This document shows positions 13,216-23,600 of a stretch of 64,000 nt of DNA, one piece after another. Both the position numbers and the translations under genes were made by a program. Position 1 is the stretch's first letter, and each line of letters starts with the position of its first letter. The stretch lies in assembly GCF_021018805.1 (NCBI RefSeq), contig NC_086251.1, positions 41,362,767 to 41,426,766 of the forward strand, written 5' to 3'. The notes under the pieces are model-generated. The model had not been told where the DNA came from. It saw only the letters and a list, made by a program, of their open reading frames with translations, and did no database searches. This DNA is from Prinia subflava. Taxonomy: Eukaryota; Chordata; Aves; Passeriformes; Cisticolidae.

Positions 13216-15540
13216 AGGTGTGTACCACATCTCTGTGATGCCAATAAGATCATAGCCCTACAGGCACCTACACATCTCTAATCCCTCTCACTTCCTCCCC
13301 ACACTGCATAAATTGCATAGATGCATTTAGGTTGGACACCCCACCCCTATCCGAATGAAGCCACCTACCTGCCATCTTCCTCCACATACCTTACAAGATA
13401 CTCCCTTGGAAAAGGTACCTTTTTAGTTTACAGCCAGTTTAAAAAAGGAATTCAGCTCTTTGTACTACGCCTCAACTTTCATGAAACCCCAACCCTACCT
13501 GCAAAACCTGCAATGATAAATTCTCTCCCCCGTATAAACAGATGTCACTGTGTGGCATCAAGCACATTTCATACAATGCCTAAAAAATGTAATACAAAAC
13601 TGAATGTGAAAGTATAATTACTAGATTAGCAGGTTTCAGCAAAGCAGGGAACGTATGATAAGACTGAAATAATAACAGGGAAAGGGAAGGAGGAGAAATC
13701 GGAACCAGGAGATTAACACTGACAAAAACAATGGGCCATTTGTTAATAGTGATAGACAATTTTTTTCATGAAACTTTTCGTTCATACTCTTCTAATACAT
13801 TCCTCAATGTATTAGAATATTGACAAATTCCTATAATCTTTTCAGTCTATGACATAACAGAGCAGATCAGTATAGTCCTACTGATCTATGCATTTCTACT
13901 CTAAAAGCAATAAAGCCTTTCCAACAGTGAAAATAAACTATTTCTTTAGCATAGCTAATCCTTTTTTAACCAGTCCTCTCCAGTCCCCAAACATATAGCT
14001 ATAGGAATTAACCTATTTTCAAAAAAAATATTGAAGTCTTTCCACATGCACAGAATTTTTATTCACTTACAATTTGTGTAGCCTGGAAACCAAAATAAAG
14101 AAGGTTGGCTTGCTGCTTAGGAGAAAAATCATATTATGTCCCTGGTCTGCCACTGTTTTTCTGTGGTATCATGGACAAGTCATTCAGGACATGTGTACAG
14201 TTCACAGCAGAGAACAAAGCAGAGTGCTCTGAGCTGCAGATTCCCAATCCAGGAAACTCACCTGGCACAGCTCTGCTGAGCCTGTGTGAACCAGCCAGTA
14301 CTGGTACATGAAGGTATCATTGCATGGAGGTGGTTGCCTGGCTCACAAGGTCAGGGATCACACAGCCTGCTCAGGTGTCTTTTCACCAACAATAAAAGCA
14401 CTTGCTGGTTCTTTATCTCTTTTCTTCATTTGAAGAGTGAGAAGAGGTAGCCCTTCCATGTTTTGCAAAGATGCTGTAGGCATACAAGCAAGAAAACTGG
14501 GGAAGTGCAGACAGAACTGAGTACCAGAGAGAAGGGAATGCAAGCAGAACTCTAAAACCATCCAGCACTTGCAAGTTGCTTTCCTGCAGTAATTTTATCT
14601 TAGGCATCAGGGGAAAAAAAATTTAAAAATCTATTACGACTAAATAATAAAGTTAGAACTAGAGACACTAAGGACCAAGCTCTGAAAACTGATCAGGATC
14701 AATTTGACTTGGAAAATGATAAAAAATATCTTTAGAAAATACCTTTGCTCTCGCAAAGTGCCACTTTATTGACATTTCTTGAAGAAAAATAAATTTCTAG
14801 TGAGAAAGGTTACTCAGGTTCAAGGAGGATTTTCTGAGAAAAGGGAGAGGCACCAATTCCAGAGTGTACTGACAAGCTGCAGCATTAATGATAAGACAGA
14901 AGTTCAAACTGCATGCACGAGACTTGGCACAGAGAATTAAACCCAAGGCTGCACAGAAGTTCCTGACCTGCCAAGAGTGGTGACTTTTGAATGTACAACT
15001 GAATGCTCACCGTAACCCCTATGTGACAGACTCACATGCTAGACCAAGCTCAGCACACTTGTTGGATGTGAGGAATGTTATATTTAGATTTCTGTTTCAC
15101 ACAAAAGCATTGTTGGGATTTGAAAGCAGATCTTTCAGAAATAGAAAAACAAATACCCTGCCTGTTGGTGTATTCATTATTCTGTTTCCAGTTAAATCTT
15201 TCAGAAGTGTCTGTTCTGTACCAGTGTAGAACAGGAAAAAGGTTTTAAGGGATAGGAACCTGTTTCCTCTCCATCTCTAGAAAATAATATCAGATAGACA
15301 GAAAGGAAATTAAAATTTATGATAAAATTCTACCTTTATCCAAAAGTTTACTGGAGAAGTTAATGAACTTTAAAACAGGTACAATTTTTTGCAATTTGTG
15401 TTCCACACTCCCTTCAGAAAAAAAGGCCTTTTCCTTCCCAGCTAAGTACAGTACTTTATACCTGTGATAGCCATATTCCTTTCAGTGAAGCTTGATGTGA
15501 AATCATATCAGTCTGTGGTCTTTCCTGTAGACCCACTTTC
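13216..15540. other. intergenic, no gene seen
   Basis: No splice-bounded exon or RNA gene recognised. Confidence 0.5.
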
Positions 15541-15544
15541 AGTA

Positions 15545-15875
15545 CCCAAAGCTGGGGAGGCTGCAAGAGACCAGGAGAGGACATTTTACAACTGCATGTA
15601 GTGACAGGATAAGGGGAATGGTTTCAAACTGATAGAGGGTAGGTTTAGATAGGATATTAGGAAAAAATTCTTTATTGTGAGAGTGGTGAGGCACTGAAAG
15701 AGGCTGCCCAGAGAAGTCGTGGATGCCTCATCACTGGAAGTGTTCAAGACCAGGCTGGACGTGTCTCTGAACAACCTAATCTAATGGAAGGTGTCCCTGT
15801 CCATGTCAGGGGGGGTTGAACTAAACAATTTTTAAGGTCCCTTCTAACCCAAACCATTCTATGATTCTGTGATAA
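15545..15875 (+). mobile_element. CR1 LINE 3' end, plus orientation
   Basis: About 330 bases of the CR1 3' end. It shows GTGAGAGTGGTGAGGCACTG, GAGGCTGCCCAGAGAAGTCG, AAGACCAGGCTGGACG and GGTCCCTTCTAACCCAAACC, ending in the diagnostic tail ATTCTATGATTCTGTG at 15858-15873. 5'-truncated. Confidence 0.92.
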
Positions 15876-18800
15876 ATACAGAAGTCTCAAATATTTGCTG
15901 ACATTTTAAAGCCTGATTGAATCTAAGTCTCCTCTCTCTTAGGTGTGACCTATGCATGAAAAGAAATCAGAATGACTGCACCTGAAGAAAAAAATGTGTG
16001 GAGTCATTATATCAGTCTCTGTTGAAGTCATTCTTAGCTGCCAACAAAACAGGGCTATTCTGGCACTGCTATGCCAATTGACTAAACATTACATGTGCTG
16101 TAATCAAGTAACAAAAGCTTTGCTGTTATCTGCATAGGTAGTCCTGATTAGAGCTAAGGCAAGAACAAATTTAGGGGCAAAGGTAGAATTCCTGCTTGGG
16201 GCAAAGATCTACTGCAGCACATGCAAACTGCTCAGCAGCACAGTGATCTCAGCATGGGTTTCTGCACAGCAGAGAATTTCACTGCACATAAGGACATTTG
16301 TATGAATAGGCTAAAGGGAGTACTGGAGCTGGAGAAAACTAAACATGGGAAAAAACACGTGAACACCATGTAGACAATGAGTTTCAACCTTCTATCTTTA
16401 ACTGAAAAGTTAAAAAAAAGGAAAGGGAAGGGGAAGGCAAAGGGGAAATCAAACACTTTTAAAAGGTAGTTCACCTAATTTGTCACAGGCTATCCAGTGT
16501 GATACAGAGGCACTGAATGACTCAAAGGCAAAGTTCTGAAATATCAATTTAGAAAAACTACAGATGCCTTTGAAAGAAGCATTCCGAACACCCAGAGAAT
16601 TAAACAGAATTGATATGTTAAAAACACTGAAAGAAACCCAACAAGGTTAGGTAATAACCTCAAAGCTAAGTACTCTGGGAAATAAATTCAGATATATGCT
16701 GATCTGTTGCATGAGGCTTTTCCCAGAGCTCGTTCAGGAATACAAAAAAGGGAACCCAGTCTGAATCAGTTACAGAAAAAGGAAGTTAGTGCCACAGAGG
16801 ACCTTAGATCACAAAAAGTTAGGCCAAGTTGGATAAAGACAGCACAACCCCTACTCATGCTCTAAGCAACACTTACATAGAATAATGTAATTTGGAAAAA
16901 AACCCTTAAGTTCACTGTGATGTTCCAGTTCACACTAAGAAAATGTAACTAAACAGTGGCCTAAAATTGCCATTAAGAAGAAGAAATCGCTGCTAAGTGT
17001 TTAGTTGGTCTTATGCAAGATCACAAAGACACTGTCTTTGAAGACTAAAAAAATAAACCAAACCTCAAAATCAAAATGACAGCATAAGAACAAATTATTG
17101 TCAGAAGTAAAAAGAATTAAATATTATTAAAAACCTAGAAGACATTATAAAACAAAGGGAACACTATCACTCACTATCCATGTATTCCATGTTTGCAGAA
17201 ACTAATATTGGATCCTCTATAATAGAGACGAAAGTCCCACTTCACACAGAAGAACAGAGGAAAGAATTTATTTTCAAGTGGTCTGTATACCACTTGCATA
17301 CTTTTATCAAATATTTTATATCTTAAAAAACTTATTCCACTAAGTTCTGCTTTGATTTCAATCATTTATCAGTGTTATTTATTTTCTCACTAACAGCAAA
17401 ACTTAACTCTGTGTTAAAGTTTCACCCATTTAAACCATTCTCAAGTGTGATACACACAGAGCATTTGCACAGTCTTCCTTCACAGTGCACAGGTAAAGGA
17501 ACAATTTATGTTGTTATTAAACAGAAATTGCATGCTTTCTGGTCCCTCATCATCCCAGCCACAACAGTGTGCTGCCAGAAATGAAAGGCAGTGTTTAATG
17601 CACATTACACACCCTGCACTGTGGGCAACAGCACCCATGGCACGGACACACAAGCTGTGCAGAAGGGGGAGTGAAGTCTCAGTCCTGTGCTGTCACCTCT
17701 GTTGTGTCCAGTTCCCACTGCAGGGACTGTCTCACTTGGCACAGCTCTGCTCTATCCTTTTTCAGCTATGCAAAGCTTAGTGCCATGGCACTGCCTTAAA
17801 ATACAGATCCCCTGCTACAAACTAATTATTTGAGCGATGGGCAGAAGGAAGGGATGCTGCCTAATTATTAGCCAATACAAACTGAAACAAAAATCACTTG
17901 ATAAGCTTATTTTGAGGTCTGCTGATGCTTATCAGCTACATTTCCTCCAACTGAGATTTGAGAATATGAAATATGAAACATACAAGACTTGTATTTCACT
18001 TCTACTATGACTATTTTTTTATAAGAAAGAAAAGTTGTTAATGTGCCAAAAATGCCAACTAATCTTTACAAAATCTCTGGCTGCAAGTCAGAGTTATTAG
18101 CATTTTCCTCTAACAGGTAGAAAAGCTGAGGTACAGAAGGCAATATAAACAACTAGCCCTGAATTAGTGTTGGAGCTCAGAATCAAAACAAGCATCCTTG
18201 CCTTTTTGGACAGCTGTGCCTAATTTCAGCCAGGGGAGGCAATACAGCTCTAAGACAAGCATTTAAAGTCTTTGCACCTGTCCTTTCTGCAGTGCTGTTA
18301 CTGGAAATACACCTGCCCTCAAGCAACATGCAGATGATGTCCCCAATAGCCTGTGCCACTGCATGACTGGCACACTCCCAGTCCCATGTCTCTAGAGGGA
18401 CTGAGGACCACTGGGGCAGAAGGGACTGAGGACATGGGGGGTCATGAACTGTTCTTGCAAAATTCAGGGGCTTCAGAGTGATTCCTGTCACAGGTTTTGA
18501 TGCCTCTTTAGATATAAGGAGTCAATTTAAACCAACCATCAATTGTTCACAAGTAAAAGGCAAAGGAAATAAAAACAATTGAAATCTTACTGAGTAGATA
18601 AATCTGCAGTGCTTAAGGTCCCCATTCAAAAGAAATCCTTGTTCAGTGGCTTGTATGTTTAAGTACTACAAAAGTTAATGTAGGCTGTATGAAGTGCTGC
18701 TGGTGATTTGCTTGGAAAGCAAAAGGAGGGATACACATTTAGCCTAATTTTCCTTTTAAAAAAAATCAACCTTTCAGCATTTTGGGCAATGTTGAGTTCA

Positions 18801-19600
18801 ACAGAAAACCGTGTTTAAGTATTTTGCCTTCAGAAATGATCTCATGTGAGCAACAACACTACAGAAGAAGTGGAATTTCTCTCCGAAATCCTCTCCCCAG
18901 CTCTGTAAATGCTATACCCTGTTCTCCGGGCACATCAAATTCCATGGCAACCGGCATGTATTTCCCCTCACTTCCCCACACTGACGCTGAACCGCAGCCT
19001 TTTGTTGGGAGTGCTAAATGCAAGTATTTTGAGATGCCCTTCAGAGGGTTCCTCAGCAGCTGACCCAGTAATTTGTACACATTTCATGTACTTGGTGCTT
19101 AAATTACAGAACACTTTTGTGTTAGAACTTTCAACATGGATTAATACTACAGGGTGGTGAGAAAACAGCCAGTAGTCCTGTGTAGGGCAAGACATAGCCT
19201 GGCTCTGGCAGATGAGGACACAACCATTGCAGCGGGTACACACGGGAGAATAGGCTTACAAATCTCCTGCAGCATGTGGAGAACCTCCCGTGAGAGCTCA
19301 CACTACAAGAGAGCTGAAACAAAACCAGATGATGAAGCAGAGCAAAACACTCAGTCTTTTGCCTGTGGTGCATCTCCAGACTTTAAGCAGGTTGTGTTTT
19401 GCCTCTTCCCAGGCAGAGGAGCCCTGGTGGGCCCCTCCCTTGAGGGGGACTGGCTGTATGTTGCACACCCCTAGAGAAGCGGCGCGGTTCCACAAGAGTC
19501 CATCCCTCACTACTGCTTTGTGCTTCAGGAGCATCCCAATGCGCTCTCCACCCCCCACTGCTCCCTACCTGGAAAGCTCATCCCAGCTCTTGCGTTCCTC
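15876..19600. other. intergenic 5' flank of VASH1
   Basis: No coding exon recognised. Base composition rises towards the CpG island that starts near 19630. A short GA-rich low-complexity run lies at 16415-16446. Confidence 0.5.
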
Positions 19601-19835
19601 AAAGCTATGTCAACGCGGACACCTGCCCCTGGCTCCCAGCAGCGCTTTATCGCCTGCGGGCCGCCCCTGAGCCCGGCCAGCCGCCCGCCCCGGCCCCGCC
19701 CGGCCCTGACGCCCCCGCAGCCCAAGCGCAGACCCCGGCGGGCCGCGCTCGGCGACCCCCGCCCCTCACGGCAACCCCTCAGCAGCCGCGTCGTGGCCCC
19801 GCCCCAGCCCCCCAGGGCCCGCTCCCGCTCCGCCC

Positions 19836-19885
19836 CTTATCGCCCGGCCGCAGCCGCCTCCCTTATCGCCCTTATCCGCCTTATC
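19836..19885 (-). promoter_or_regulatory. cluster of four GATA-type motifs (CTTATC)
   Basis: CTTATC (GATAAG on the minus strand) occurs at 19836-19841, 19862-19867, 19871-19876 and 19880-19885. The last three have a 9-base period in a CTTATCGCC-like tandem. A related TTTATCG is at 19646-19652. AT-containing motifs stand out in this GC-rich island. GATA factor binding is inferred; a simple 9-mer tandem duplication is the alternative. Confidence 0.5.
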
Positions 19886-20357
19886 GCCCGCGGGCAGCGA
19901 TACCGCCGCTCGCCCGGCCGCGCCCGCCAGCGCAGCCCGGCTGCCGTAGGGCGGTGGGCGCACGCTGGGACCCGGCCCGGGGCGGAGCAGGGCGGAGGGG
20001 AGCGGGGCCCGGCCCCGCCCAGCCCGGCCCGGCCCCGCCCCGCCCCGCCCTGCGCGGGGCTTTGTTCCCCCGCATGCAGCCCCCGCCCGGGAGGCGGCCG
20101 TGCCCGCCCGCCCCGCGGAGCGCCCGGGAGGCGGCGCGGCGGGGGCGCCCCGGCGGCAGGCCCGCCCCGCGCGGTGCCCGCCGTCACTGCCGCGGGCGCT
20201 CGGGCCGCCCGCGCCTCCCTCGCCGCGGCGGCGGCCTGATGCGGCACCCGGCACCGCCCCGCCCGGCTTCTTCTCCCCTTCTCGCGGCGAGCCCTCCGCT
20301 CTGATATCTCCGGGGGCGAGGCGGGGGCGGTGACGCCCCGCGCCCGGAGCGCCGGCC

Positions 20358-20405
20358 ATGCGGGGCGCGGCCCCCGGCGGCCCGGCGGCGGGCGGCAGGC
20401 GCTGA
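20358..20405 (+). promoter_or_regulatory. upstream ORF in VASH1 5' leader
   Basis: ATG with a G at -3 opens a 15-codon frame ending in TGA at 20403-20405, 14 bases before the VASH1 ATG and in a different frame (20358 and 20420 differ by 62). If the transcript starts upstream, this uORF could lower VASH1 translation. It matters only if the leader includes it. Confidence 0.45.
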
Positions 20406-20419
20406 GCGCGGGCGCGGCG

Positions 20420-20680
20420 ATGCCGATGCCGGGGGGCGACGGGGCCGCGGCGGCCAGGGAACCCCCGTCCGGCGAGGCGGCGGCACCGCGGGACGAGGAG
20501 CAGCAGGACGAGGAGGGCGAGGAGGATCTTCGCGACGGCGGTGTCCCCTTCTTCGTCAACCGCGGCGGGCTGCCCGTGGATGAGCCCACCTGGGAGCGGA
20601 TGTGGCGGCATGTGGGCAGGATCCACCCCGAGGGGGACCGGGTGGCGCAGAGGATCCGGGGCGCCGCCGACCTGCCCAAG
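20420..20680 (+). CDS. VASH1: VASH1 coding exon 1
   Basis: Codes residues 1-87, ending ...GAADLPK, then donor GTGAGACC. It holds the acidic linker (EEGEEDLRDGG) and the conserved FFVNRGGLPVDE segment that begins the folded core. Ends in phase 0. Confidence 0.97.
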
Positions 20681-23600
20681 GTGAGACCCCCCCACCCCGG
20701 GGCTGCTGCGGCGCGGGGTCCCAGCGGAAGCGCCCGGGGCGGACCGTCCCCCGCAGGGCGCACGAAGGGAAGGGCAAAGGGCGGCATCCCGCTGCGAGGA
20801 GGCGCCCGTCCGTCCCCGCGGGAGGCCGGTCTGCCCGGCTCGGGAGCGATCCCTCGGATAAACGGGCCCCGCGGCTGCTCCTGCCGGAAGCAAAGCCGGG
20901 CTGTAACTCGGAGTGCGAGCGGGGGTCTGCGGGCTGTGCCCCGGCTGGTGCGCCAGCAGCACCGCTTCTGCGGCCTGGCTGGGAAACGGACTTCAGGTAG
21001 CCAATGTGTGAGCAGCCTGGAGGGGGAGGGGGAAATGGGCAATGCCTGAAGAGAAAGACTGGATAAATGATGAAAAGATGAGGAGGGTTAAATTTAGAAG
21101 AGTCCAAATACTTGTGGTGGATTGAGGCAGAAGGTGAGCCTTTGAACCTGAAGAAATTTGATTTGGGTACAGTCTCCCGTACCAAAAGCCATTCTGGAAC
21201 AGAACTGTGTCTGTCAAAAAAGACTTTTGATGCCAAGGATTTTAAGAGGAGTTAGCAAATGCTTGCAGAACGTATTGCTGGTGTAGGGTCAAATGTGATT
21301 TCCAAGCACGTTTCTGGCCTTGCTGCAGAGAACTCTACGAAAAGAGGAACCACTGACCATTTCACTGAGCCTTGTACCATACTGAAACATTTGAATGTGA
21401 GTTCTTGTGATTGTTGCTGTCTGTATTGCATCTCAGCTGGAGAAAAATCTCCCTTTTATTGGCATACTGTGAACAAAAGACGCTGCAAACATTTGGTGTG
21501 TCACTCCACTGGCAGGTTATAAGAGTATTGCCATCACTCTAATAGGGGAAATTCAGATACAAAAAGATGAAGCTTTTTGTCTCGGGCTTTTTTAGCAAGG
21601 CGTTACCTCCTTGGGAAGGTAATTTGAAGTATGGAAGAACACACTATTATATAGTGCACAGACAATCCATACTGCTTTCCATGAGGAATTCTGGAGAAGC
21701 ATGTGATGCAACATCCTTTGTGCAGTAAAGAGTCATAGGCATCTGTGGCAGCAACTGGAACAAATCCCGAGTCCTGATTACAGTCCCTATTCTAACCCCA
21801 TTAGACTTTTCCTTCCTTTTCAGATTTCCTTCCTTCTCTCTGACTTTGTCCTGAGCCTAGGTAAAGGCTGAAAACATGTTTCAGATCAGTCAGAACACAC
21901 ACTACCTAATTTCCTAACCATAAGGACTGATTTGGCCAAAAAGGTGAGGGAAATGGAAGAAAGAAGCTGACAAACAAGACTCCAGTGAATGACAGGGGGG
22001 TGGAAATACAGTGTTCAGTCCCTTGTTTTGGTCTTATGTGAAGAACTTCCACTGTTCTCCCTTTGTAGTCTTCATCCAAGAGGGTTACAGTCAGGGCACA
22101 CAAGTGGTCTGAGCTCTTGGAATAAGAGGCAAAATTGGGCTGTTTTGTCTTGGGGATTGTTGGGTTTGCAGTTGCTGAGGGGTTTTTTTGCACCTGCTAG
22201 CATCCCTGGGAAATAGATCTATAAACTGTATTCAGCACTCTGCCATCTGAGATCCCATTCCCAAGCTCACTTGGCATATAGCTGGGAGGATACTGGAATT
22301 CAGGAAACCACAAGGATGGATGAGCTGTTTCCTTAGCTCCTTCTTCTCTGCAGGGACATATTTTTTTCTTTGAGGGCTGCTTATCACCACTTGTCTCCGT
22401 GCCATAAGTTTCTTTGAAAGGCTGGTGCAACAGATGAGAATCGGGGCAGTAAGTGTACTCTGCAAGGTCAGCTCCTTTGAAAATCCATGTTCTCTCCGTG
22501 TGCTGGAGGGTGAATAGTCCTTTTTAGGTGTTGGGAATGGGACAGTGACTTGCCTACTCCAAAATTTTGGCTATGGATCGTAGCCAGCATTGGGCGTTGG
22601 GGAAAATAACTCTCAAAGAAGCTGTCAATAAACTAGAATGCTATAAAATGATGACTGGAGGAGGCTGTGATTAGACACATTTACAGATCAGCTTCAGGGG
22701 CTGTGTCTCTCACTGGGGTCTGAGAGCTCAGAGAGCTCCTCTAGTCTTCATTTCTTTCCACTAGACTTGAGGTGAGTGGGCATCAAGTGAGCAGGCTTGA
22801 AAGTGCCATTCTCCTGTAGGTTGTGTTCTTTCTAGCAACAGGGTGTGGCACTGCCTTGCTTCAAGCTGCTGGAACCATCAAATGAGCCCATGCTGGAAGT
22901 ACAAAGTGATGTGTGCTTGGCTCATAAAGAAATTATGGCTTTTAAATGAGATGGTTATGAGAGCAAAGACAGGAAGAGTTGCATCTAATGGATTCAGACC
23001 GAGAGAGCCAGAAAAAAATTATGTTTTCTTCAGTCAGGCTTTCAACCAGGCTGATATTGCTCCTGTGTTATTTGCAGAAGGAAGAGTAGGGAGGTGGGTG
23101 GATACACATAAGTACTGTAAAAGAAACTGTTGCTCTAAACTAGGCTGGCCACAGCTGTGATGGCACTGAGGGTGGAGCTTTGCCTGTGCCTCGCTCCCAT
23201 CTGCCTTTCTTCACATACACTATGGCCCACTTAGTGTAGAAAATCTTGGTTGTTCTCAGGGTCCTCTTTCTAAACGCAGAGTCCCAATCCCATGCATATC
23301 CCTGCCAGGCTGCATGAATCTACGAGGGGGGTGATGCAGCCACTCCACACAAGTGATGAGGGATCAAAGGTGTGTTCACTTGGTCTACTAAGCCTGGCAG
23401 AGGTTATATACTTTGGGAAATCCAGGCTCTCTTCCTTTTTCTCTCTCCAGCTTTCAGAATAGCTAAAGGGAAGTCCAAATAGAGCTGATTTCATATCTTT
23501 TCTGTTATAAATAAATTCCTCTCTACTTTCTGAAGGACTGTGAAAACTGTCTAATATTTATAGCTCCTTTGAGATGTGCAGTGGATGATGCTGGGGAAGA

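Larger units (their letters stand above)
19630..20900 (+). promoter_or_regulatory. VASH1: CpG island and promoter region of VASH1
   Basis: Very GC-rich and CpG-dense DNA with repeated CCCCGCCCC-type GC boxes (about 20010-20050), covering the 5' flank, 5' UTR, coding exon 1 and the first part of intron 1. No TATA box is obvious. The transcription start cannot be fixed by eye but must be upstream of the ATG at 20420. Dispersed initiation is expected for such an island. Confidence 0.85.

Noticed and set aside
19520..20239. Plus-strand 239-codon frame before VASH1
   Set aside because: Same GC effect in the promoter; no homology or splice link recognised.
19766..21042. Two overlapping minus-strand open frames of about 400 codons across the VASH1 CpG island
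   Set aside because: GC-rich DNA has few stop codons; products are Arg/Ala/Pro-rich with no domain, and the true coding exon lies on the other strand.
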